From NCBI GenBank assembly GCA_051294375.1, contig JBJCIZ010000239.1, forward strand, positions 2,617,476-2,681,475: a stretch of DNA of 64,000 bases. The letters are read 5' to 3'. Below the pieces are notes generated by a model that saw only the letters and a program-made list of their open reading frames with translations, searched no databases and was not told the origin of the DNA. Position numbers and translations under genes: made by a program. Shown here piece by piece: positions 55,099 to 64,000 of the stretch. Every line of letters begins with the position of its first letter. Within the stretch, counting starts at the first letter, position 1. This stretch comes from Paraspadella gotoi. Taxonomy: Eukaryota > Chaetognatha.

Positions 55099-56232
55099 AT
55101 GGTGCGTTGTTTCCACAGTCACGCTGTGAAGTTGGGAAAGAGACGCTTCGTGGACAGTATCCAATTGTGGGTTCAGGGTGGCGCAGGTGGACAAGGCTTG
55201 AAACGCAGCACCGGCGTCGGCGGGAAAGGAGGCGACGTTTACCTAAAGGGGGCGTCCGATTCAAATCTAGCTCTTCTCCAAAAGATGGGCGCCTCGTTCA
55301 AAGCCAAGGGCGGTTCTGACTCATCCACCCGTCGCATATTGGGGGATCCCGGGAAAGACGTCATTGTGCCAGTTCCTCTGGGCGTCACTGTCGTCGACTC
55401 GGATGGACGACGCATCGGGGAGATAAACAAAGAGGATGAAAAGCTCCTCGTGGCCGAAGGCGCTCCCGGTGGCGGTCCTCGTTCGGAATTTGTCGGTCGC
55501 CGAGCCGCGGGTCTTCGCATCCAGGTCGATCTCAAACTCCTCGCCGACGTCGGCCTCGTAGGCTTTCCCAACGCGGGAAAATCCACGCTGCTCTCTCGCC
55601 TTTCCCGCGCGACGCCCAAAATCGCCAATTATCCCTTCACGACTCTGCGGCCGCAGATCGGGGTCATCGAGTACGAAGACCTCAAGAGCGTCTCCGTCGC
55701 GGATCTTCCCGGTCTCATCGAAGGAGCTCACGTTAACATTGGACTCGGTCATAGTTTCTTGAAACACATTGAGCGAACCAAGCTCTTGCTCTTCGTCGTG
55801 GACGTCGGAGGATTTTTTCTCGGCGGAAGACGCTCCGTCCCTCGTAATGCGATAGAAACTACCTTGCTACTGATGAAAGAACTGGAGCTGTACGACGCCA
55901 CGCTCGTCGACCGGCCCGCGATTTTGTGCGCCAACAAAGTGGACGCGTCGGAGGGCGAGGAGAAAGCTTCGAGTTTTTTCCAAGCGATCTCCAGTTTACG
56001 TGAAAACTTGCACGAGTACGATCCCGGTATCGTTCCTAACAATTTGATGGAATTTAAAACCGTCCACGCCATCTCGGCTAAAGGGGGGACGAACCTAGAA
56101 CCAGTCATCGCCGACATTCGGAGGCTCTATGACGAAGAAGCCGAAAAGACGTTGAATTTGGAAGATAATGAGGACAAATTGGAAAAATATATGTTTCATC
56201 TTAAGGAAAAACGAGGAGTGCACCTTGTTTGA
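55099..56232 (+). CDS. GTPBP10: Obg-family GTPase GTPBP10 (mitoribosome assembly)
   Basis: A single exon of 377 residues (human 387). The glycine-rich Obg domain covers about 1-140 (GGAGGQG, GGKGGDVYL, VPVPLGVTV). The GTPase domain has G1 'GFPNAGKST' near 155, switch I 'YPFTTLRPQIGVIEY', G3 'VADLPGLIEGAH' near 202, 'GLGHSFLKHIERTKLLLFVVD', and G4 'ANKVD' near 279. The family acts in the mitochondrion (or nucleolus) in maturation of the large ribosomal subunit. The basic start 'MVRCFHSHAVKLGKRRF' could be a presequence. 'IEGAH' plus 'FLKHIERT' separates GTPBP10 from the other paralogue, MTG2/GTPBP5, in my judgement. An acceptor-like TTTCAG lies 18 nt before the ATG. Confidence 0.9.
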   Translation: MVRCFHSHAVKLGKRRFVDSIQLWVQGGAGGQGLKRSTGVGGKGGDVYLKGASDSNLALLQKMGASFKAKGGSDSSTRRILGDPGKDVIVPVPLGVTVVDSDGRRIGEINKEDEKLLVAEGAPGGGPRSEFVGRRAAGLRIQVDLKLLADVGLVGFPNAGKSTLLSRLSRATPKIANYPFTTLRPQIGVIEYEDLKSVSVADLPGLIEGAHVNIGLGHSFLKHIERTKLLLFVVDVGGFFLGGRRSVPRNAIETTLLLMKELELYDATLVDRPAILCANKVDASEGEEKASSFFQAISSLRENLHEYDPGIVPNNLMEFKTVHAISAKGGTNLEPVIADIRRLYDEEAEKTLNLEDNEDKLEKYMFHLKEKRGVHLV

Positions 56233-56547
56233 TTTTATAAACATTAAAGAATAAACATTTTGATCCTCGATCATCACGACAAATGCGGAGTTCACGGGGT
56301 GTTCACCGCTATCAATCGTTTAATGCTGTCGACTCTGTTTGTCGCTGTATGCCTCGGTGCCGCTTTCAAGAGCCAGTTACATTGAATGGTCGGCTGTTAC
56401 AGTTACATCCCCGTATTTGGGATAGACGAAATTCCAATGTCTGGAATACCAGGGATGCCGTTTAATTTAATTAGTCTGATAAATTTTAATCTTTTTTTTA
56501 TTAGGCTTTTTTTCCTATTTAATTAATTATTATCCTTATCAAAGATC
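56233..56547. other. Intergenic spacer GTPBP10 - fukutin-like
   Basis: About 315 bp. AATAAA occurs at about 56251, just past the GTPBP10 stop. The rest is mixed composition with no supported gene. Confidence 0.4.
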
Positions 56548-58635
56548 ATGAGACAGACGGTTTCAACTCGAATCGTTCCAAAGGTGCTTTATTTGCTGTC
56601 GCTGCTTGTTCTTGGAGTGATTTTATATCGGTTATACTGGAAATATAGGTCAAATCCTGATTACTGCCTTGGTTCGTTTGGAATATTAAGACCGAAGGAA
56701 TAGGTTTTCCGATTTTAAGTAATTAGCTTCAGGTCTCAAGTGCGAACTTTGATCAGATTGAATTCGTTGATCTATCTTTGTGGCATAAAGTTCAAATAGC
56801 AGTAATCAAGATTTGATCTTAAAGAACGGATGACTTGATCTTTCGGAAATACGAGGAAGCTGTTAAACAGCCCGAGTTCTTGTTTCGGGAAGAATTTTTT
56901 AAAACTTGCAGCGCAATGGGCATTAAATTTCTCTTTTTGTCCGAATACGATATCTCCAATTACGGTAATCCAATACAAATGCATGAGCTCCGCTATCTCA
57001 ACATATTCGCCGAAGATATCGAACGTCTGAACGAGGTTTTATTTCGACTCCACTTTCAAACGTCTGTTTATCGTTCCCGGTTGACTGGAGCTAAATTGGT
57101 TTACGCGGAGACACGTAATTATTCGAAAACTACCACCATATCTTGGCAAGATCGATCCACGACATCGGAAGAATTATTGTTAGTGGGATTTATTTTGTTT
57201 AAAAAGACCCTTTTAATATCGGTCATTTACGAATCGGGTTCTGTGGAAGGTTAGAAAGTTTTTAATTCAAGCTTTTTTGGATATTAGAGACATGAGGTTT
57301 TCTAGGTCATGTATTTATTTAGAAATTTCCCGTTTTAAGATATTTAATGATATCAGTAATCAAGATTATCCGTCTCTAATATCGGGTAATTCCCAGGGCT
57401 GCTCAAATGAATAATCATGACATCCCTCCTCTTAAGGTCGATTTTCCATCATACCGTACAGTGATAGTTTTGCTTCTAAAGCTTTTCCAACCCTCGATAT
57501 GAAACTTTTCAAGCCAGTTCGACTGTTCAATTATACCAATTTCTTTTATCCGAGCGATATTTCTCAATTTCTATGGTATCTCGAAGCCGCGGATTTTATT
57601 CAGTGCAACTATAGTAGAGCTATGGAAGTTGAGAATGCTAACAGGCTAGTTGCAAGAATGCAAGTAATTAAAATTTGATTATTTCTAGCAACAATAGGGA
57701 TCACCTGCGATGCCTTGGAGGTGGGGCATCTCACAGGTGAGCATGAGGGGTTTCGGACCCTCAGTGGTTATACTACTAGTAGTAGTAAGTCTCGCTTTTC
57801 CAACTAAGCGGGAACCCAAAACGCACGAATAAGATGGTTTCCGCCACAAAAAGTTTCTTTTTCATTCTTTCCAAAAGTAAATTATAGTATTCCAATTTTT
57901 AGTTTTAGTACATTTTAAAATTGTCCCTTCACGTCTTGTAACTATCCAATTAGTAAAATAAGTTATAACAATGAAAATAGAGTAAAAAATTTTATGAAAT
58001 TGATTGTTGGGCTACGCAAAGTCATGGCTTCCTGGCAAAAACGTGTATGGATTTTTGCCGGAACTTTATTGGGCTGGTACCGTCAGTGTTCTATTATTGG
58101 TCACGATCACGATACTGATACGGCGATGTTTATTGACGACTATGAACCATGGATGATGTCGTACTTTTTGCGGCATCCCTATCTTAAAATTTATGTTAAG
58201 TTTGGAAGACAAAACGACAGCTTGGAGTTTAAGTTTTTTGGAGTAGGCCCAAAGAAATGGGAAACTTTAGACTTGTTTTGGATGTATCAAGAGAAAAACT
58301 TTTCCTGGGTCGGAATTCAGACTTTCGACTCTCTGCACCGAAAAAAAGTTTCTTTTTATCCTTTGATACGACGTATTTGTTCTGGAGAACTTCATGGTTA
58401 CTTAGTTTATGTACCCTGTGACCCTTTACCTATTATAGAGTTGGAATATGGTAAAAATTGGAAAGACGTAAATCAAAAATATTCATACAATCGGGATGCT
58501 TTTAATTATGTTTACAACGGGAGCTGGACTAATGAGGAATGGGGGAAGGGTGGTTCTGGTGAAGTCTATACAATATACAATTATAATGGTCAGCCACCAG
58601 CTCCAATTTTTGAAAAAATAAGGCGGGAGACTTGA
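56548..58635 (+). CDS. FKTN: Fukutin-like LicD-family phosphotransferase
   Basis: Exons 56548-56648, 56825-57249 and 57437-57644/57663, then a last exon from about 57981 to 58635. Exon 1 encodes a Golgi-type signal anchor (KVLYLLSLLVLGVILYRLYW). The catalytic LicD/fukutin block is in the last exon: 'WIFAGTLLGWYRQCSIIGHDHDTD' (quoted loosely), 'MFIDDY', 'DSLEFKFFG', 'LDLFWMYQE', 'HVPCD'-like 'VYVPCDPLPIIELEYGKNW'. The DxD-like DHDTD replaces the human SKDVD. Fukutin transfers ribitol-5-phosphate from CDP-ribitol onto the O-mannosyl glycan of alpha-dystroglycan. The exon 3-4 junction is not settled: a GT donor at 57664 gives the wrong phase, while a GC donor at 57645 with acceptor 57979-57980 keeps frame. 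Codon use is A/T-rich, unlike most neighbours. Confidence 0.8.
57664..57980 (+). other. Fukutin intron with GC-rich patch
   Basis: The 300-bp intron contains an unusual GC-richer stretch at 57690-57830: a short hairpin around CACCTGCGATG...CTCACAGGTG, then 'GAGGGGTTTCGGACCCTC' (hairpin), then a palindromic 'TACTACTAGTAGTAGTA'. No gene was recognised. Confidence 0.4.
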
Positions 58636-58745
58636 AACACTGAAATGTAAAACTTGAGTGGAGTCAGAGTCTAAATTCGAAAAAAAATTTATGCATTTGT
58701 TAGTCGTATTTGTTTATTTTTTATTCCAGATAATCTAATTAGACT
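58636..58745 (+). promoter_or_regulatory. 110-bp spacer with acceptor 16 nt before Brahma ATG
   Basis: Lies between the fukutin-like TGA and the ATG at 58746. TATTTGTTTATTTTTTATTCCAG ends at 58729. No AATAAA is seen. It has the same layout as the other short same-strand spacers in this window. Confidence 0.5.
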
Positions 58746-61700
58746 ATGTCAACAACATCATCTGGTCCCCCCTCTGTTGGAGAAGGCCCACAAGGTGCCC
58801 CAACTCCTCCCGTGCCACCAAGTGGTGTTCAAGGAATTGGTTCTCCTCTGCCAAATTCTCCGCACGGTACCCATTATGGAGAACATTCACCAGTACCTGG
58901 ACAACCTGGAAATTTCCCGGCGGGATCTCAAGGAGGGCCTTCTCAAGGTCATCCTCCTGGAATTTCACATGGAAACCCTCCATACGCTGCTTATAATGGG
59001 CATATGAATATGCCAAATCATTTTGGCCCCAATCATGCTAGTTGGGGTCCGTCATCTGGTGGGTATGCACCTCCATCTCATAACCAAGGATCAACTCCTA
59101 TAATTCAAGGCCCCGTCCATGGTCAAGGACCCACTCATGGTCACGCACCTTCTCATCATAATCAGGGTCCACCGCAACATAGCCAGGGAGCTCATCATGG
59201 TCCAGCTCATTCCCAAGGTCATCATGGTCAAGGACCCCCAACCCACGGGCATGGGCCACAGCATGGTTCTTCAAATCATGGACAGGGACTTTCATCTCAT
59301 GCTCCAGCTTCTCATGGGCATGGTCAAGCCCATTCGCAAGGGCCACCAACGCCTCATAGTCAAGGACCATTACCTGGTCATGGTCCACCTCACCATGGAC
59401 AAGGACCATCGCATGGGCAAGTACCACCGCTCCATACACAAGGTGCATCTCATGGACCAAGCAATACTCATGGTCCAGGGGGATCTCATAGCCAAGGACA
59501 AACGCAAGGACAAGTTCCCCATCATATTGGGACAAATCCTCCGCATGGACAAGGGCCTTCTGCTTCTAATCATAGTCAAGGTCCTCCGGCACATCCTAGT
59601 GCTCAGAGTTTACCACCACATAGTCATTCATCTATACAACATGGTCCATCGCCTCAAGAGCAAGGTTCGGGACATTATATGTCTCAAGGTCCACCTCCAT
59701 CAATCAGTGGTCAGGGAACAACGCATCCTCATGCTTTACACGGTCCTCCTCAGGGAAATTCTGGGCCTCACACTGTACCACCTACTGGTGGTTCTTCCCA
59801 TGGATACTATTCAAGTCACCAAGGAGGTCCTCCTATCTCTCACGAACAGTCTTCACAAGAAACAAATTTTCAGATGTCTTCTTACGGACAACAACCCCCT
59901 AATGGGGGTCCATCTCATAATTATAATGCGTCTAACCAATATCACGGTGCACCACAACCATCAAATTCTCAAACCACAAGTACAAGAGGCCCTTCTCATG
60001 GTGGTCAATCGTCATCGAGTGTAATTCATCCAAGTGGATCTACCAACACTCAAAGTGGATCTTCATCCGAGGAAATGAGAGTTCAGTTCAACAAAAACCA
60101 ATTGGATCAATTACGAGCTCAAATTATGGCGTATAAATTATTAGCACGCAACCAGGGAGTCCCCGAAAATCTGATATTAGCAGTTCAAGGGAAACGACCA
60201 GGTCCAATGGGCCCTTATCCTCCCTCTGGACCCCCAGGACCATCTCTTCCAGCTGGTCGTAGTCATCCTTTGAGTTCAAACGTGGGATCGTTACCTGGTC
60301 AAAATCCATCAATGATGAATCAGCCTGGTTCTGGAATGCCTACCGGAAGTGGCCCTGTCTCTGGCCCTCCCCAGCAGGCATCCGGTCAGTCTGGCAATGG
60401 AATGCCAATCATGATTGCTGCTCAGCAGAAAGGTAATAGGATTACACCAATTGCAAAACCTGCAGGAATCGATCCAATTGATTTATTGTCCGAGAGAGAA
60501 AACAGAATAGCGCAAAGAATTGGATTTCGCATTCAATGTCTTCAAAAATTACCTGCCAATATTCCTGAAGATCTTAGAATAAAAGCCCAGATTGAATACA
60601 GAGCTTTGAGAGTTTTAAATCTGCAGCGTCAGTTGAGAGCCGAAGTAGTGCAATCCATGAGACGCGATACAACATTAGAAACCGCTCTTAACTCCAAGAT
60701 GTACAAGAGAGCAAAACGACAAGGTTTACGCGAAGCTCGTATAACCGAAAAATTAGAAAAACAGCAGAAGTTGGAATTGGAAAGAAAAACAAGACAGAAT
60801 CATCAAGATTACTTAGATGCCGTTATGGCTCACGCCAAGGAGTTCCGTGAATTCCATCGAAATATTCAAACTAAAGTTGGGAAAGTGAATAGAGCTGTGC
60901 AAACCTATCATGCCAACACAGAAAGGGAACAAAAAAAGAAGCAGGAAATGCTCGAGAAAGAACGTATGAGACGCCTCATGGCAGAAGATGAAGAAGGATA
61001 CCGTAAACTTATTGACGAACAAAAAGATAAAAGATTAGCATTCTTACTGGATCAAACTGATGAATTTATTAAGCAACTTTCAACTTGCGTTCAAGAGTTT
61101 CAAGATGAACAAAGAAAGCTTCTTAAGCCCAAAAGGAGACAGAAAAATCTTTTGGCTACTGACAGCGAAGGAAACATTCTTGAAGGATTAAATGACGAAG
61201 GGTCTAACATGAGCATGAGCGACCAAGTTCATGTGATGGTGAGAGAAATTAACAACCCGATGAATATCCTACGTGGCGCCGAAGCACCTGTGGCGGCGTT
61301 TCTAGACGATTGGCTGGATCAGCATCCTGGCTGGGAACCTGTTCCCGATGCCAATGCTAAAGACGTTCCAGACGATGGAAGCAGCGACGACGACGACGGT
61401 GATGATGATAAAGTTGATGGAAACGATGGAGAAAACTCCTCAGATTCGAAATCGAAAAAGAAAAAGAAGAAGGTAGTTGAAGTTGTGAACACAGCAGAAG
61501 ACGACGATTATCATAAATCTGACATGCAAACGTATTACAACGTCGCTCATAGAACCAAGGAGCCGGTCACGAAACAAGCTTCGATCATGGTGAATGGATA
61601 TTTGAAAGAATACCAAATAAAGGGTCTTGAATGGCTCGTATCGCTTTATAACAATAACCTCAACGGTATTTTGGCAGATGAGATGGGACTAGGAAAGACC

Positions 61701-63909
61701 ATTCAGACAATTGGCTTAATCACGTACTTGATGGAAACCAAGCGTATCAATGGACCATACCTGATTGTCGTGCCACTAGCCACTATATCTAATTGGCAAA
61801 TTGAGTTTGAGCGGTGGGCACCTTCCGTCACCGCTATTTCTTATATGGGTCATCAAAACTCAAGAAAGTCCCTGGCCAACATCATTCGTCGTGGCCAATT
61901 TAACGTCTGTCTGACCACTTTTGAGTACATCATCAAGGATAAATCTGTCCTTGCCAAACTGAAATGGAAATACATGATAATCGATGAAGGACACAGAATG
62001 AAGAATCATCACTGTAAATTAACATTCATTTTGAATACTTTTTACAACGCTCCAAGGCGACTACTTTTGACCGGTACTCCTTTGCAAAACAAGCTGCCCG
62101 AGTTGTGGGCTCTTCTAAACTTCCTGCTGCCGTCTATTTTCAAATCGGTCAACACCTTTGAACAATGGTTCAATGCACCCTTCGCTCTGACGTGTGAAAA
62201 GGTAGAATTAAATGCCGAAGAGTCTATGCTCATCATCCGCCGATTGCACAAGGTTTTACGCCCATTTTTGCTGAGGCGTCTGAAGAAAGAAGTCGAATCT
62301 CAGTTGCCGGACAAGATCGAATACGTGATAAAATGCGATATGTCGGCTCTTCAAAAAGTCGTCTATCATCACATGCAGAAACGCGGCATCATGCTCACGA
62401 ACGGAAACGAAAAGGGAAAGGGCGGAAAAGGCGGAGCCAAGGCTCTTATGAACACGATCATGCAGCTGCGTAAGTTGTGCAACCATCCGTTCATGTTCCA
62501 GCACATCGAAGAATCGTTCGCGGAACACATCGGACAGCCCATCGCCGACGGAGCGCCCATGATATCCGGCCCGGATTTGTTTCGGGCCTCTGGAAAGTTC
62601 GAGTTGCTGGACAGGATGCTGCCCAAGCTGAAGCACTTCGGTCATCGCGTCCTCATCTTCTGTCAAATGACGACGCTGATGACCATCATGGAAGATTATC
62701 TCCAGTGGCGAGAGTACAAGTACTTGCGTCTCGACGGCGCCACGCGCGGCGACGACCGTGGAACGCTCCTCGAAAAATTCAATCACCCAGAGTCGGAATA
62801 TTTCATATTCCTCCTTTCGACGAGGGCGGGCGGGTTGGGGTTGAATCTCCAAACCGCCGACACGGTTGTCATATTCGATTCCGATTGGAATCCTCATCAA
62901 GACATGCAGGTTAATTTACTGTTTTATACCTTTTTCAAAATCCCAAAGTTTTTTTTTCTAGTTCATTACTTTGTATAATTTAACGAAATATATCTCGCCA
63001 TCTCAGGCTCAAGACCGCGCCCATCGAATCGGGCAGAAGAACGAAGTTCGAGTCCTGCGACTCTTGACGGTCAACTCCGTCGAGGAAAAGATTCTCGCCG
63101 CTGCCAAACACAAGATGAACATGGACGAGAAGGTCATTCAGGCGGGAATGTTCGACTCTAAATCCACCAATGTCGACCGTCGCAAATATCTGCATTCGAT
63201 TCTGGAAAAGGAGACTGGTAATTACTATATATAATATATATGTAATATATTACTGTATAATCTTAGAGAAGATGCTGATGATGATGGACATTTGACATAC
63301 AATTACATTCAATTCGTAATCAATGACTGTTGTTGAGACGTCTGACACCTTGCGCCGTGAGACGTGCGTTTCGGTTTATTTAACTAATATTTTTAAAATA
63401 TTAAACATTACTTCAACAATCGTGTATTCCTCGCCATCCCCTAGGACTGGAAGAAGAGGAAGAGGACGAAGTTCCCGACGACGAAACGATCAACCAGATG
63501 ATCGCTCGATCCGAACTCGAATTCGAAAAGTATCAGGAGATGGATATCGAGCGGCGACGCGAGGAGGCGCAGAACCCCAACCGGAAACCGCGTCTCATCG
63601 AGCAGTCGGAACTGCCGGGCTGGTTGCTCAAGGCCGACGAAGAGATCGACTCGCTCACTGCCGACGAAGAAGTCAAGGTCGGGGCGTGAAGGGATTTGTA
63701 AAGTTTGGTTCTGATAAATCGTCTAACAAAAGTTTGTGTCCAACATAAGTAATTAATATTTTCCGAATTCTCAGACGATCTTTGGAAAGGGTCATCGGGC
63801 AAGAAAAGAGGTGGACTATTCCGATGGCGTGACGGAGAAGCAGTGGCTGATGGCCATTGAGGACGGAACCCTTGATGATCTCGAGGAAAGCATCCGGGAA
63901 AAGAAGAAG
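58746..63909 (+). CDS. BRM: Brahma/SMARCA2-4 SWI/SNF ATPase, 3'-truncated by window edge
   Basis: Exons 58746-62909, 63007-63217, 63445-63677 and 63775-63909 give 1581 residues before the window ends in an intron. This is the catalytic ATPase of BAF/PBAP chromatin remodellers. Residues 1-440 are a Gly/His/Gln/Pro low-complexity region. The QLQ domain is near 446 ('[19 protein letters not shown]'), and the HSA region at 575-795 ('[21 protein letters not shown]'; shown in part). The DEXD helicase has '[11 protein letters not shown]' near 978 and 'IDEGHRMKN' near 1080. The C-terminal helicase lobe includes '[12 protein letters not shown]', '[10 protein letters not shown]' and '[10 protein letters not shown]'. 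SnAC follows ('[14 protein letters not shown]', 'NRKPRLIE'), then '[15 protein letters not shown]'. The bromodomain should follow outside the window. All ATPase motifs are intact. The first exon is 4.2 kb with A/T-rich codons, becoming GC-rich after about 62250. Confidence 0.97.
59080..59560 (+). repeat. His-Gly-Gln-rich degenerate coding repeat in Brahma N-terminus
   Basis: Degenerate 12-24-bp units such as CATGGTCAAGGACC / CATAGTCAAGGTCC encode repeated HGQGP, HSQGP and HGP motifs, over about 160 residues. The repeats differ at synonymous positions, so it is an old expansion under protein-level constraint rather than a fresh satellite. Confidence 0.8.
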
Positions 63910-64000
63910 GTATGGTGTATAACAATATTAAACCTTTAGGGCAATAGATTGAAAATTTATCAAAACTTAATCAGAATACGACAATATGCAAATGAAATTG
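63910..64000 (+). other. Brahma intron running to window edge
   Basis: Begins with a standard donor (AAG|gtatgg) after the KEKKK coding end. It is AT-rich and no further exon is visible before the window ends. Confidence 0.7.

Noticed and set aside
1-64000. CRISPR arrays, prokaryotic operons, tRNA or rRNA genes
   Set aside because: No spaced direct-repeat array, no Shine-Dalgarno-led gene strings, and no cloverleaf with an intact B box was found; the window is intron-bearing animal DNA.

Overview
This is animal nuclear DNA. Every multi-exon gene has GT-AG (a few GC-AG) introns, mostly 50-400 bp and AT-rich, and the exons encode metazoan proteins: merlin, fukutin, LYSET, carboxypeptidase E, CFAP53, Brahma and Mediator 23. 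Coding DNA is often GC-rich at third positions, whereas introns and spacers are AT-rich with long T runs. The genome is compact and gene-dense. The phylum is not resolved. Very short same-strand spacers, with splice-acceptor-like tracts just before the downstream ATG, suggest an animal with operon-like transcription and possibly spliced-leader trans-splicing.

Layout, + strand unless noted: 3' part of an MTFR-family mitochondrial fission regulator (1-1045); merlin/NF2 (1647-4769); prolyl endopeptidase with a large insertion (5684-9494); a 96-residue tail-anchored protein (9968-10484); Yippee-like YPEL (11533-12117); Golgi protein CASP (13727-15841); methionine sulfoxide reductase A (16287-17552); ANKIB1-like RBR ubiquitin ligase with a greatly extended tail (18550-26037); Mediator subunit 23 in 23 exons (27183-36765), with CFAP53 on the minus strand inside its 2.75-kb intron (30746-33153).

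From 37.1 to 51.3 kb the genes are packed closely on one strand: an unknown Ser/Pro-rich protein, an unknown C2H2 protein, an NDUFV3-like complex I subunit, SPOUT1 methyltransferase, a 66-codon ORF, LYSET/TMEM251, THOC2, an unknown charged protein, RNase kappa, and a BTB/C2H2 protein. After a 1.7-kb gap that holds a Tc1/mariner-type MITE come carboxypeptidase E, GTPBP10 (Obg GTPase), a fukutin-like transferase, and Brahma/SMARCA2-4. Brahma runs off the right edge before its bromodomain.

The genes do not form one pathway. They are mostly housekeeping: mitochondrial dynamics, translation and redox repair; Golgi and lysosome traffic; transcription, mRNA export and chromatin; ubiquitin signalling. 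The most interesting structural signals are the operon-like gene chains, a short dispersed repeat found four times in sense orientation inside introns and carrying splice-like ends, recurrent GC-AG introns, a nested antisense cilium gene, and large lineage-specific low-complexity expansions in PREP, ANKIB1 and Brahma.
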